In this document: piece after piece, positions 20,101 to 29,509 of the stretch | Layout of the letters: the number at the start of each line of letters is the position of its first letter | Position numbering within the stretch: position 1 is the first letter of the stretch | Assembly: GCA_036898135.1 (NCBI GenBank) | Contig: CM072517.1 | Coordinates: 61,593,960 to 61,657,959, forward strand | DNA: 64,000 nucleotides | DNA from: Oncomelania hupensis | Taxonomy: Eukaryota; Mollusca; Gastropoda; Littorinimorpha; Pomatiopsidae | Direction: 5' to 3' | Notes under the pieces: generated by a model | Databases searched by the model: none | Told to the model about the DNA's origin: nothing | Seen by the model: the letters and a program-made list of their open reading frames with translations, nothing else | Made by a program: the position numbers and the translations under genes

Positions 20101-20238
20101 ACCTCCGTCCTGGTGGCCAACGGAAGGCGCGGTCCTTGTGCCGTGTGACGACCCGGGCGACGACCGATCCGGTATGGAATTAGTGGATTGTGTCATCATG
20201 TAGTGTGTCTTGGGCAAAAAAGACCTGGCGGTGCCCAA
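17131..20238 (-). CDS. RTE ORF2: APE-type endonuclease plus reverse transcriptase
   Basis: This 1035-aa protein should nick genomic DNA and reverse transcribe the element's RNA at the nick. Endonuclease landmarks are GTWNVRT (N70), ISELRW (E99), GDWNAKVG (204-211), QIDYIMV and GSDHDLV (301-307), the full catalytic set of APE-like LINE endonucleases. Polymerase landmarks are LPKKGNLQECENYRTISLIS, DFKKAFDRV, GVRQGCLLSP and FADD at 771-774. The C-terminus has RKLRWYGHVTR and GRRRGRPKKRWEDNIREW, common in RTE elements and in host proteins mis-annotated as craniofacial development protein 2. The start at 20238 is the first ATG of the frame and overlaps ORF1. The stop lies in the tail repeat. Confidence 0.93.
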   Translation of the reverse strand: MGTARSFLPKTHYMMTQSTNSIPDRSSPGSSHGTRTAPSVGHQDGGVKYATDGQFSKIRTRNNIVIGTWNVRTLTAEGKLEELAHELDHYRWNVLGISELRWKGLGETTTDKGHKLYFSGRDDRHEHGVGFLVHKNILATVMGCRPVSSRLITIRLRAAPFNITIIQAYAPTSDYDDSEVEDFYENLQAVLDQVPKKDIVIVQGDWNAKVGQDAHHNWGDTCGPHCNNETNDRGLRLLEFARYNNLVLANTLGLHKNSRRWTWHSPGGEHHNQIDYIMVKKRFRSSINIGRTRTFPGADIGSDHDLVMMSFRLHLKRVNTAKCTRLKFDLDKLQDPEVAELFQATIGGKFAPLLILGAGEVDVNTMTTTFNSAVTDAATEILGKHRPKKKLWITPELLDLCDKRREMKKKKNTSQGADVYRKINNDIRKGMLTAKENWIEDQCQEIENSLNKNNSKKAYQTVKRLTSVKQPKVSTIQSKSGICLTEEQEVLDRWTEYCSDLYNHTPNGDPSVLACPENREEEEILPILREEVEAAVQALKKGKSAGVDNIPAELLQAGGEAMIDALTIICNKIWQSGEWPIPWTQSLVITLPKKGNLQECENYRTISLISHPSKVLLKIILNRLKPQAEQIIAEEQAGFRAGRSTTEQIFNLRIICEKYLQHQQHLYHVFIDFKKAFDRVWHAALWATMKVYNISPKIIEVIKSLYDKATSAVLHNRAIGNWFRTTIGVRQGCLLSPTLFNIFLERIMSDALADHEGTVSIGGRAISNLRFADDIDGLAGEEQELEQLVQRLDTTSKAYGMEISAEKTKMMTNNTNGINTDIKVQGQSLDTVHSFKYLGAIVSDNGSRQEVLSRIAQTTAALTRLKPIWKDRTISLHSKVRLLRSLVISIFLYACEAWTLTADLQRRIQSMEMRCYRRLLGISYTQHITNDEVRQTITQAIGQHDDLLTVVKKRKLRWYGHVTRSSGLAKTILQGTVQGGRRRGRPKKRWEDNIREWTGLTLSEAIRAAEDRERWSMLVKRSSVVPLRPSGYGTG

Positions 20239-20402
20239 TCCTCTCCAGGCTGTTGGCCACAGCCGAAATCCACGAATACAGTGTGGCTCGCCTTGGCCCT
20301 GAGCACATGGTCGTTGAACCTGTAGTAACGTGAGGTTCCTCCGCCCTGGCCGGTGACTTCTGTGTAGAAGACTTTCGCCCAGTGATGCCGTGCTAACATC
20401 AC
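20196..20402 (-). CDS. RTE ORF1, 68 aa
   Basis: This small frame lies upstream of ORF2 and overlaps it by 43 nt, in a different frame. It begins MMLARHHWAKVFYTEVTGQ and ends FCPRHTT. The diverged copy at 287-493 preserves start, stop and length, with about 13 substitutions and no indel. RTE elements elsewhere can have a very short ORF1 overlapping ORF2, so coding is plausible, with translation of ORF2 perhaps by reinitiation. No domain or function is recognised. It may also simply reflect constraint on the ORF2 5' end, although most of it lies outside ORF2. Confidence 0.5.
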   Translation of the reverse strand: MMLARHHWAKVFYTEVTGQGGGTSRYYRFNDHVLRAKASHTVFVDFGCGQQPGEDWAPPGLFCPRHTT

Positions 20403-20473
20403 CCCTGTTAGTCGCCTCTTACGACACGCCGGGAAACGTTGGGTCTATTCTATTTAATGCCCGAACCCACAGA

Positions 20474-20812
20474 GCTTATATTGCTTATTTCAAAACTTAT
20501 TGTGTACAGTAACATTCAAGACAATCTTATTCTGACAAGTAATCACATGTGTGAGTTATGAACTTTCTGCACTGAGCTGAAAAACAAACCAAATTTAAAA
20601 AAAAAAACAATGACCCTAATTTACTGTTGTCTTGCTAATAAACAACATTAAAAAGCGATTTGCACGCGAAAGGCATGCATTTTCTGAGTTCAGTTCAGCA
20701 AGCGGCGCTTTTTCTGGGTATAAATGGCAGCGCTTTTGCTGATTTTCTCACCATGCCCCCAAGGTGACGATTGACTGATGCGGATAAAGGCAGATTGCAT
20801 GGCTTCAGGAAT
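20474..20812 (+). pseudogene. Tc1-like transposon copy B: leader and transposase start
   Basis: This continues copy B after the RTE and matches 8540-8870 of copy A in reverse. The transposase start ATGCCCCCAAGG is at 20753, but the fifth codon is TGA where copy A has CGA, a typical CpG decay. Homology stops at about 20812 after ATGGCTTCAGGA, well before any catalytic residue. It is dead, and it was already a Tc1 copy when the RTE landed in it. Confidence 0.8.
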
Positions 20813-22618
20813 TTGCACAGCTTCTTCCCACTAGGATATATCAGAGGCAGGTGGAAATATAAGAATGTTCACAAAATACGCATTACAGGGCGTCGCAGAT
20901 CTACACCTACCCAGTACCCGTTTTGGCAATGCAGCCTGCTCACACATCGCATTTATTCGAACATGGCTACCAGCGAGCAACTACTAAGCTCTGCGAGTCC
21001 TACATGTCTGCACCCCTAAGAGATCACGAGGACTGATACACTTCCCCCCTATTACCTTGCACCGATTTAACCTTCAGCGTTTAGCAATAGAGCACAATTC
21101 TCATGCAAACCACAGTTCGATGTCAGGTAGAAGTATTGTGTGATAGACCTGACCATGAGCTCTGTAGGATGAGGAGTGCCAGCTCCCTTGAGAGAAACAA
21201 ATTAATGGATGTAAGACGCTTCACGCAAGGCCAGCAATGTTAACAGCAGGTCAGGTACCAGGACAAACCGCTCCAACCTATTAACAATCGTGTGGTCGAC
21301 CCTAGTCAAGCAATAGATTTACTGACTCGGGCAGTGACGGCCTATAGTACTCAGGACCGGAATGCGTGTTTCATCAGCGTATCCAGCACAATCTTTTATT
21401 GATTGGGAAGTCAATGCGATTAGCATCCACATATTGAGATGTGACCCATAAAAGATATGCTGGAACCGAAAGGTCCGCTCCCCCCCCCCCCAACCTAAAC
21501 GAGTATGTGTTTGGGCTCTTGTGATTCTTGCCTACGATTGCTAGATAATTATGCTCTATCAAGACGGCGTGCCTTTTCAACGCGCTGTGTGCGCGACGAG
21601 TTGTATTTGCGAAAGGCATCCACTTGTATAGTCTATTTATTCTGTTATAGCCTCAAAGGATCTCTGCGTATAACTGTATCTATGTGTATGAGTGTTATTT
21701 CAGTGGTCTGCGTGCATCTTTGACCAAGCGCAGAAAGTGTCTTAAACCAAAAGTTCCACAAAACAAGTTTCTTGTAGAACTGTGAAATAAGACTATTGCT
21801 CCTAAAATGTACTCGAATGGATCAAACTTCGAATGAAGAGCTCGCTATTCGATGTTATGCACGTGTTATGCATGTACGTCGCCTAGTTAACCGTAGTGTT
21901 GTAGTTAGTTGTATTTCGAGCTTGTCTGAGTTACGTAGACCCACATAGTGTGCCGTAGGAGTGGAATTGGGCTTAAAATGAAATCAAATCTTGCCAGGAC
22001 CTCCACCATGTGCGTTCTCGTCATTGACTGCCTGCAGGCAACAGCACGTCATAAGGATGGATTAGCCGGCTCGATTAACCGATTTGAACCCCCATAGAAC
22101 GCTGTGGATCTTGGGTCGACAGACAAGGGCAACCTCCTCCAGGGATTCAAACATGACAATGTCTCCAGCAATATTGGTTGGCCATCCAGGAAACATCCTC
22201 TTTTTACCTGTAGGTCCATGTGTGAAAAACGACCGATGCAAAAGCCTGCATGATGAACGGTCGGCTAAACACCGATACTGACTCTTTATGATGTGTTTTG
22301 GGTTCTCTATATATGTTTTGCTTTTTGGTGGTAGGTTAGATCTTTTTTGGCTTGGTCATTTTAAAAGTAGCTCGCATGTGAAAAAGTCATAGTGTGGGCA
22401 ACCCTGGCTTACGTTGACGTTTTAGCAAAAAGACAAATAGTCAAAGTTCTGCCCCTTTGCTTGCTTATTCCGACTCGCGCCAGCGCTACAAACTGCCGCG
22501 AACGCCGTCGTTGAAGCCCTCCGATTCGAAAGGTGTGGCAAAGCTCAGCCCATATTTTGGGAGCAAAGGGGGTAATTATTATTTTGATAATTTAATCTTA
22601 CAAGTAAATAACATAATT
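20813..22618. other. 1.8-kb stretch without recognised gene
   Basis: This contains a poly-C run (21481-21492) and several short frames without domains. No transposon ends, RNA genes or tandem repeats were recognised. It could be decayed transposon or host intergenic or intronic DNA. Confidence 0.5.
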
Positions 22619-22621
22619 ATT

Positions 22622-24590
22622 CTATCCTATCCTATCCTATCCTATCCTCTCCCATAACTCAGAGGTCCTAGGGATGATCGTTTAAACAGGGCACTCCATC
22701 TTTCCCTGTCCTCAGCAACCCTGAGCTCAGTGTCAAACCAGTCCATTCTCGAATGTGGTCCTCCCACCTCTTTTTCGGTCTCACTCTTCTTCTACCTCCT
22801 TGCACTGTGCCTTGCAGGATGGTCTTTGCAAGACCTGATGATCTGGTGACGTGGCCCTACCATCGGAGTTCCTGTTTCTTCACACCTGTGAGCAGGTCAT
22901 CGTGTTGTCCAATGGCTTGTGTGATGGTCTGTTGGACTTCGTCGTTGGTGATGTGCTGGGTATAGGACATGCCCAGAAGTCTTCTGTAGCACCTCATCTC
23001 CATGCTTTGTATTCTTCGTTGGAGATCTGCTGTGAGGGTCCATGTTTCGCAAGCATATAGGAAGATGGAGATGACAAGGGAGCGCAGCAGCCTTACCTTG
23101 GAATGTAGACTGATGGTCCTGTCTTTCCAAATTAGCTTCAACCTCGCCAGGGCAACAGTTGTTTGTGCGATCCTGGAGAGGACTTCCTGTCGGGACCCAT
23201 TGTGTGATACAATGGCTCCTAAATATTTAAAGCTATGCACTGTGTTGAGGGATTGGCCTTGGACATTGATGTCCGTGTTGATGCCATGGATGTTGTTGAT
23301 CATTTTGGTCCATAGGCTCTGTAGGTGGTGTCAAGCCTCTGTACCAGCTGTTCAAGTTCTTGTTCCTCTCCAGCCAATCCATCAATGTCATTCGCAAAAC
23401 GGAGGTTGGAGATTGATCTTCCCCCTATGCTGACTGTGCCTTCGTGGTCTGCAAGGGCATCTGACATGATGCGCTCTAGGAAGATGTTGAAGATGTTGGA
23501 GAGAGTAGGCATCCCTGGCGCACACCGATTGTTGTTCTGAACCAGTTTCCGATGGCGCCGTTGTGGAGGACTGAACTGGTAGCCTTGTCATACAGGCTTT
23601 TAATGACTTCAAAAATTTTAGGGCTGATGCTGTACACTCTCATGGTTGCCCACGGAGCTGCATGCCAGACTCGGTCAAACGCCTTTTTGAAGTCTACGAA
23701 CACATGATATAGATGTTGTTGGTGCTGTAGGTATTTCTCACAGATTTTTATGAGGTTGAACATTTGTTCAGTGGTACTTCGCCCTGCCCTAAATACTGCT
23801 TGCTCTTCGGCTTTGATTTGTTCAGCTTGGGGTTTCAACCTGTTGAGTATTATTTTCAGGAGGACCTTGCTGGGATGGCTGATGAGGCTGATGGTGCGGT
23901 AATTTTCACACTCCTGAAGGTTATCCTTTTTGGAAAGAGTGATGGCAAGCGACTGGGTCCATGGTGTAGGCCACTCCCCACTCTGCCAGATCTTGTTACA
24001 GATAATGGTGAGTGCGTTGATCATCGCTTCTCCTCCTGCTTGAAGCAGTTCCGCGGGTATGTTGTCCACTCCCCCTGACTTCCCCTTCTTCAGCGATTGC
24101 ACTGCTGCCTCAACTTCTTCCCGGAGAATTGGGAGGATTTCTTCTTCTTCTTTCTCTAGACATGCTAGAACTGATGGTTCTCCGTTTGGTTTGTGGTTGT
24201 AAAGGTCAGAGCAGTACTCTGTCCAAGACTTCTTGTTCTTCTGTAAGGCATATGCCAGACTTGCCAAATCGTGGAGACCTTGGGCTGTTTAACACTTGTC
24301 AGCCGTTTCACAGTCTGGTAGGCTTTCTTGCTGTTGTTCTTGTTCAGACTGTTCTCTATTTCCTGGCATTGATCTTCTATCCAGTTCTCCTTTGCTGTGC
24401 GCATGCCTTTTCGGATTTCATTGTTTATATTTCGGTAGGCATCAGCTTCCTGTGAGGTGTTCTTTTTCTTTTTCATCTCTCTTCGTTTATCACACAGGTC
24501 CAAAAGTTCAGGTGTGATCCACAGCTTCTTCTTTGACGGTGCTTTTCAAGGATCGCTGTGGCGGCATCATTCTGTCACATCTAAGTTGAA
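22622..24590 (-). pseudogene. RTE LINE, 5'-truncated and decayed
   Basis: The tail of five TATCC repeats begins at 22622. The element runs on the minus strand through the C-terminal region (RYRRLLGMSYTQ-type block), FANDIDGLAGEEQ and the polymerase domain to the linker near 24590. The catalytic loop reads RFANDID instead of RFADDID. Deletions break the frame at about 23300 and 23490, and again near 24260 and 24550. At 24590 it abuts a different LINE (Tx1-like). It shares less identity with the full-length copy than 14959-16638 does, so it is an older insertion. Confidence 0.88.
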
Positions 24591-25247
24591 GGTCCCCCAC
24601 CATCAGCGTATTGTGAAATTTTATGTTCTACGTAGTTAATTTTAATTCCTTCAATTTTATCGTTCTGGCGAATCATAACTGCAAGAATTTCTACACATAA
24701 AACAAAAATGTATGGTTAGATTGGGTCCCCTTGTCTACAGCCCCGCTTTACTTCAAACCATTGAGATGTCTGACCATTAATAGAAACTGAAGTTTTAATA
24801 CCATTATAAAAAGTATTCACCCATCTACAAATATCGTCACCAAATCCAAATGCACGTAACACTTTATGCATAAATCCCCAATCTATCGAGTCAAAGGCTT
24901 TTTCAAAATCTAAACATAAAAGAAGGCCTTGAACGTCATGTTCATTAACATAATTAATATTATCAAAAATTAAACGAATATTGTCCCCCAAAAATCGACC
25001 CCTAATAAATCCTGTTTGGTCTTCGTTTATTAATGAAGGCAAAACGCCCTTAAGACGGTTTGCTATACACGTGGAGCCTATCTTGTAAACGACATTAAGC
25101 AACGAGATTGGTCTCCAGTTTTTTATATGTTCCTTTTCTTTATCACCTGTAGGTATACAAATAATAATTCCTTCTTTCTGGGTAGAAGAAAGGTGACCTT
25201 TGTTAAAACTATCATTAAGGTCTTGTAATAGTGCTTTTTCACTGGTT
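24591..25247 (-). pseudogene. Tx1/L1-like LINE RT fragment
   Basis: The minus strand encodes NWRPISLLNVVYKIGS, NEDQTGFIRGRFLGDNIRLI, LLCLDFEKAFDSIDW and KRGCRQGDPI, then a stop, and PYIFVLCVEILAVMIR to QYAD at 24603. There it is cut just at the YADD catalytic loop by the junction with the RTE. The motif wording (RPISLLN, GFIxGR, DFEKAFDS, GCRQGDP) is that of L1/Tx1-type reverse transcriptases. It is an inactive remnant. It continues upstream at 25665-26445 across an inserted repeat. Confidence 0.8.
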
Positions 25248-25329
25248 CATATACTGTTTAAATGCACTGATTTTGACTTTTTACTACCAGTGGAAATGAA
25301 AAACATTAAGTGATTTAAATTTTTCAGTA

Positions 25330-25440
25330 TGTTTAAAGCTTGCGAAATGTTTTATTTATTTATCTGTTGGAAGATTTATGTAGAATTCTTTTTTCAGTGA
25401 CTATAGTATGTGTAAATTAAATCATAGAAGTATGGGGAGA

Positions 25441-25508
<68 letters not shown>

Positions 25509-25664
25509 GAGGGTTACTTTTTTTTTTCTCAGTTGTTCTTGTTAATAAGTTGACTTTTTGATATAGTTAATTATTTTACATTTGTTCAGTACTATGTTCG
25601 TTTTCTTATTTTCAATGTCTAAATCACTTAGGTGAATAATAGACAATAAATGAGTAACACACAC
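25330..25664 (+). repeat. Dispersed repeat family R1, copy with long (GA)n
   Basis: This is the second copy of the repeat at 10985-11290, in the opposite orientation, with a GA tract of about 70 bp at 25440-25510. It separates two parts of one Tx1-like LINE, so it inserted after that LINE. The left boundary is uncertain (25250-25340). Confidence 0.6.
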
Positions 25665-26445
25665 ACACACATTAAGGGCCCTAACAACGAAGGATCTTAG
25701 CTGTAGCCAGAACATCTTAAAGAATTCGGTGGTAAACCCATCCGTTCCAGGACTTTTATTATTTTTCATATTTTTCAATGCAAAAGACGCCTCATCTACA
25801 CCAATTTCACCTTCCAGCTGTGCACTTTCAACGTTAGATAGTGTAGTTAAGTTTGATACTAAATCAGAAATGTTACAATCCTCCATTTGTCTTTTATCGT
25901 AAAGCTTTTGTTAAAAGTTTTTAACTTCACTAATGATTTCTGTACACTCGGTGATCTCAGAGCCGTCGTCCCTAATCAATTTTTTCATAGTCTTACTCAC
26001 GTAATTGCGTTTTTCTAACCCACAAAAATATCTCGTAATTTTTTCTCCCTCTGCCACCCACCTGGCCTTTGACCTAGTTAAAACCCCTTCCATTTTCTTT
26101 TCCCTTATCCTAACCAGTTCTTCCCCATTTCTTTCCAATTCTTCTCTCTCTTCCTCATTAATAAATTCCTGTTTCTCTATCTCATCTATTTGTTGTTCTA
26201 ATCTTGCCTCTAATTCTAAACATTCAAGTCTTTTAAATGCAGCATATGAAATAGTCTTTTGTCTAACCTTCATTAAGATCACATCTAGAAACAACTGGTC
26301 CGAGATCACGAGTTCTATTTCTCCTGTTGGTATTTCTGACAGGCGTTCTCTATTATATAGAGCAGCAGCGTATTCTGCCAAAACATCAAGTATGACTGAG
26401 TTTAATTCATCAATATACACTTTATCTTTAAATAACGAATAATTA
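25665..26445 (-). pseudogene. Tx1/L1-like LINE, EN-RT linker and RT start
   Basis: Two minus-strand frames make up this part. The first (26420-25911) reads LEARLEQQIDEIEKQEFINE (coiled-coil-like linker), then TRSKARWVAEGEKITRYFCG and LEKRNYVSKTMKKLIRDDGS, a block conserved in L1/Tx1 LINEs before the RT domain. The second (25886-25700) reads LEGEIGVDEASFALKNMKNN, then KSPGTDGFTTEFFKMFW, RT motif 0/1. A stop lies between them near 25910. The endonuclease domain is missing. Confidence 0.8.
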
Positions 26446-26571
26446 AACTATCATGACAATCTGTAGTGCGCAATCAAGCCAAATATAGGACTATGTACAA
26501 CGTGCCTGCGATTTGATATCCGTTAAAGTGTTGTCTGCGACAGTGCTCCTGAAGCAAGACGATGTCCCTAA

Positions 26572-28464
26572 GGGCGCGTCCACATGACAAGCTTCGAGCG
26601 AAGCTTTGAGCTGCGCTTCAGCTGCGCTGCGAAAAGTCTAACTAGAATTACTGTAGAAGCGTCCACACCACGAGCGGTAGCCGCGCGGCTATTGCTAGCT
26701 TCGAGCAGCGGTAATGTTCTCGGCATTTATCGACGCTCGAAGCTCAAGCGGTGGTTTTGGGTCCTTGACTTTGATTGGTTTTGTGTCCTTGGCCTTGAAT
26801 CAGTCTTCTTACCACCCTTCGCTTACGGAATCAGAGAACTACAAAATAAGAGATTGTGGCAGAAAAAACAAAAAGATTTTCGAACAGGGAGGTTTGAGCA
26901 AAGCTGTTTCAAGAGGTGCCTAAAATGGCAAGGCACTCAAGTTAGTGATTGAGTGAAGATGGTTATAAATTTTATAATAAAATGACCAATTGCTCTTTTC
27001 GTATATATAGGCCTAATTGACAAAATTGCAGCTTTATCATTTGTGCAGTCGCCATTGCAAAATAATAGTACCCAGTAAGTGCTTTTTTTTCTTTTATTAT
27101 GTTTTAACACAATTTGCTGCAAATAAAATACAGATCTAGATCTATTAAGCGAATTCACATTTGATGTTTTCACTCAGATTTAGAACCGTGCTTATAGTCC
27201 CAAATTCAACCTAGATTTAGATCTGGATTTTATAAGTAAAAAATAAATAAAAGGGCTATGATGGTAAATTATCAATGAACACTTATGATGTAGGTATTGT
27301 GTGTTTGATGCCAGCCAATAAAAGTTTACAAAAATATATAGTTAACGTTTTAACTTGGGTTTATTTCTTTGTAGGGGTGTGGGTGGGGGGGGGGGAAACA
27401 AGAGAGAGAAAAGGGGAAGGCTGAACAGTAAATGACCAACATTTGGGTGGAGTGCATGATTGCAGGTCCATCTTTTTTTAAATCTGCACCCTTTGTTTTC
27501 TTTTTTTAAAATAGTACATTCCATGTTGATCTTAAAAGAAAAGTGACCAACTTTAGATTTAAAATCACAAGCTTTGTGACGTATATGAACGTTGTGGGAA
27601 AACTAAAGTCACGAGTCTCATCCTTCATTATCACTGCCGTCAGTTAGTTCAGCAAAGTTATATTAACTGTAGTTTTCCTGCCAGTTCACTGCACCAACCC
27701 TGACAAAATACTCAACCAACTGTTCTCTCACCTTTGCTAAGTATTTAGTAACACCCCATCCGTCTGTCCTGTTCGCCACCGGCACGGACATGAGTATCAT
27801 CCCAGATCTCCGTGTCCTTTTTTTTTTTTATATCAGGAACCTCATGATGGATGACTGCATTGTGCAAGACAACAGTGCTAGCACAATGTTGTCAGCAGTG
27901 GTCACGTTGTGCAGATTGCTGTTTTCAGCACTTACCATTTTCCAGCAAGCACTACAATCCCGCATTCTACACAACGGCTTGCCATAGAATGGCGATAATT
28001 GAAGATGATATCGACTGTGTTGATGCGTGTTATTAGGTATGGCTTGGGCGATAGGCTGGGTTACCTACCCAAAAAATAGGAAAGGTGAATGTTGGAATTT
28101 GGTAGTGGGACATATTTACTGTATTCCCTTCAAGGCAGAGTTTCATCTGAAACCTGGAAAATATTCCATCACTCTCTTTCACGTAGGCTCCAACTTCAAC
28201 AGAAATAAATTTTAGTTGCGGGTCTGCGAAACCACAGATAATAAACTTCTGAACGACAGCTAGCATCACGCTCGCATGCAGCTAGCTGTAACAGCTTGTC
28301 ATGTGGCCACCCAAGCTGTCGCCGAGCCTACAGCCAGCTGTGCAGCTAGCGAGCTGCTAGCTTTTTGACGCTTTTGGTGTGGCCACCCACCGCTCAAAGC
28401 TCAAAGCTCGTCCAACGCTACGCCACCGCTAGCTCAAAGCGCAGCTCGTCATGTGGACGCGCCC
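26572..28464 (-). mobile_element. PIF/Harbinger DNA transposon, degenerate
   Basis: The ends read GGGCGCGTCCACATGACAAG at 26572 and, inward from 28464, GGGCGCGTCCACATGACGAG. TAA stands on both sides (26569-26571 and 28465-28467), and 3-bp TWA duplications are diagnostic of PIF/Harbinger. Longer imperfect inverted homology rich in GAGCTTTGAGC and CTAGC motifs extends about 190 bp inward. A transposase fragment remains on the minus strand (28033-28269). The 1893-bp element is too decayed to be autonomous. Confidence 0.88.
28033..28269 (-). pseudogene. HARBI1-like Harbinger transposase fragment
   Basis: The frame reads VVQKFIICGFADPQLKFISV, EVGAYVKESDGIFSRFQM, CLEGNTVN and FTFPIFWVGNPAY. These correspond to the DDE_Tnp_4 segment of HARBI1-like proteins, in which a first D precedes the KF(I/L)-V-VGAxGxxSDGxxF block and a second D lies in VGDxAF. 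Here the second catalytic position is N (VGNPAY), and everything before and after is lost. It lies near the right terminal repeat on the minus strand, as a transposase of this element would. Confidence 0.7.
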
Positions 28465-28484
28465 TAAGGCAGTAAGGAGAGCCT

Positions 28485-28570
28485 CGGGCGGCTTGAGCGA
28501 GATCCTGTATCGGTCAGCGCCTTGAGCTGCCTTTTGAGCTGGAAAAGCGGCATGTAAGGACGAAGAAATA
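28485..28570 (+). repeat. L2-tail or SINE-like fragment
   Basis: CGCCTTGAGCTGCCTTTTGA and GAGCTGGAAAAGCGGCATGT resemble the ending at 11505-11545. It flanks the Harbinger insertion, whose left flank at 26515-26568 is probably its continuation. Confidence 0.4.
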
Positions 28571-28734
28571 AATTAGGACGATGACATTAACGAAGACGAT
28601 ACAATAAAAGACGACGAAATAAAACGACAACAATATCACCGTAGGCTAACCAGTGAAACATTATAGAGATCGAGAGAGAGAGTGGGAGAGAATTTTACAG
28701 TAAAATAAAAGGCCGTAACCGGTAAAGATCACAA

Positions 28735-29010
28735 ATACAGTGAACTTCGGATATAGTAAAGTGCCCTGGGACCAAATAAATCTTTAGTATAACCGAATAT
28801 TTAATATAACCGAAAATCCGTTTACAGTAAAGTTTTTAAAGTTTACTTTACTATAACCGAAACTTTGTTTATAATACAGTTTTAGAGGTTTACTTGACTA
28901 TAACCGACTTCGTTTATAATAACGATTTTAGAGGGTTACTTTTGCATAACCGAAACTTTGTTTTTGTTTTAATTTAACGTTTACTAATCCGACACTCTCA
29001 TTATAAAGAG
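28735..29010 (+). mobile_element. Pogo/Tigger-like terminal region
   Basis: It starts TACAGTGAACTTCGGATATA and carries several TATAACCGAA motifs with AGTAAAG spacing. This is the usual look of a pogo/Tigger end (TA duplication, CAGTG start, repeated AACCGAA or AACGAA). No transposase is attached. A transposase start of the same superfamily lies at 36767-36955. Confidence 0.55.
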
Positions 29011-29509
29011 ATAGAAAACGCTGGTCTAAAGTGTATGTGGGTGCACAGGGCAGGATCAATCCATTTTCGAGGGAGCGGGGGTGGGGGGGGGGGTGCTAGT
29101 CTAGTTCTTTTCAAAGTGTATGGTACGGAGTGGTGAAACACCACAAATAAACCTCTCAAGACCTCTCCAACTCTGCAACTGTTTATCTAAAAGAAGTGCA
29201 AAAGTTTATTGCATGGTGCAAAGAGAATTGTTTAAATATAAATGTGCTGCTAAGGGGCGCAACTCTGTTTGCGACCAGCAGTGCACAACTCTCTCTCAAC
29301 TTTTTATTATTTCAGTATCTCTTACTGTGTTTCTAGTGTTCTTATTTTGTATAGTGATGTTTGAGTGATTGTTGAGCATAAATGTAGTGTAAGTATGAAG
29401 TAAAAGTGTTGGATTGTACCTATCTACGAAATTTTCCCACCAGCGGTGAGTGACGGTTTTGCCGGGTTTGTGGCGCCATGTTTGTTTACGTTAGCATAAG
29501 CCTATTCGT

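Larger units (their letters stand above)
17125..20473 (-). mobile_element. Full-length RTE LINE, apparently intact
   Basis: This 3.35-kb element on the minus strand has a 5' UTR, a 68-codon ORF1, a 1035-codon ORF2 and a 3' GGATA tail. It is inserted in Tc1 copy B. The sequence GCTT occurs on both sides (17121-17124 and 20474-20477) and only once at the equivalent point of copy A, so it is a candidate short target duplication. Length, single EN-RT polyprotein, near absence of a 3' UTR and short-repeat tail all fit the RTE clade (RTE/BovB type). No inactivating change was seen in ORF2, so it may be mobilisation-competent. Confidence 0.92.

Noticed and set aside
17131..20238. Host gene similar to craniofacial development protein 2
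   Set aside because: Such database names usually denote RTE-derived sequences. Here EN, RT, tail and target duplication show that it is the transposon itself.
28735..29010. Continuous Tigger element from 28735 to 37110
   Set aside because: The two Tigger-like pieces are 8 kb apart with several unrelated elements between them and no shared interior, so they are treated as separate remnants.
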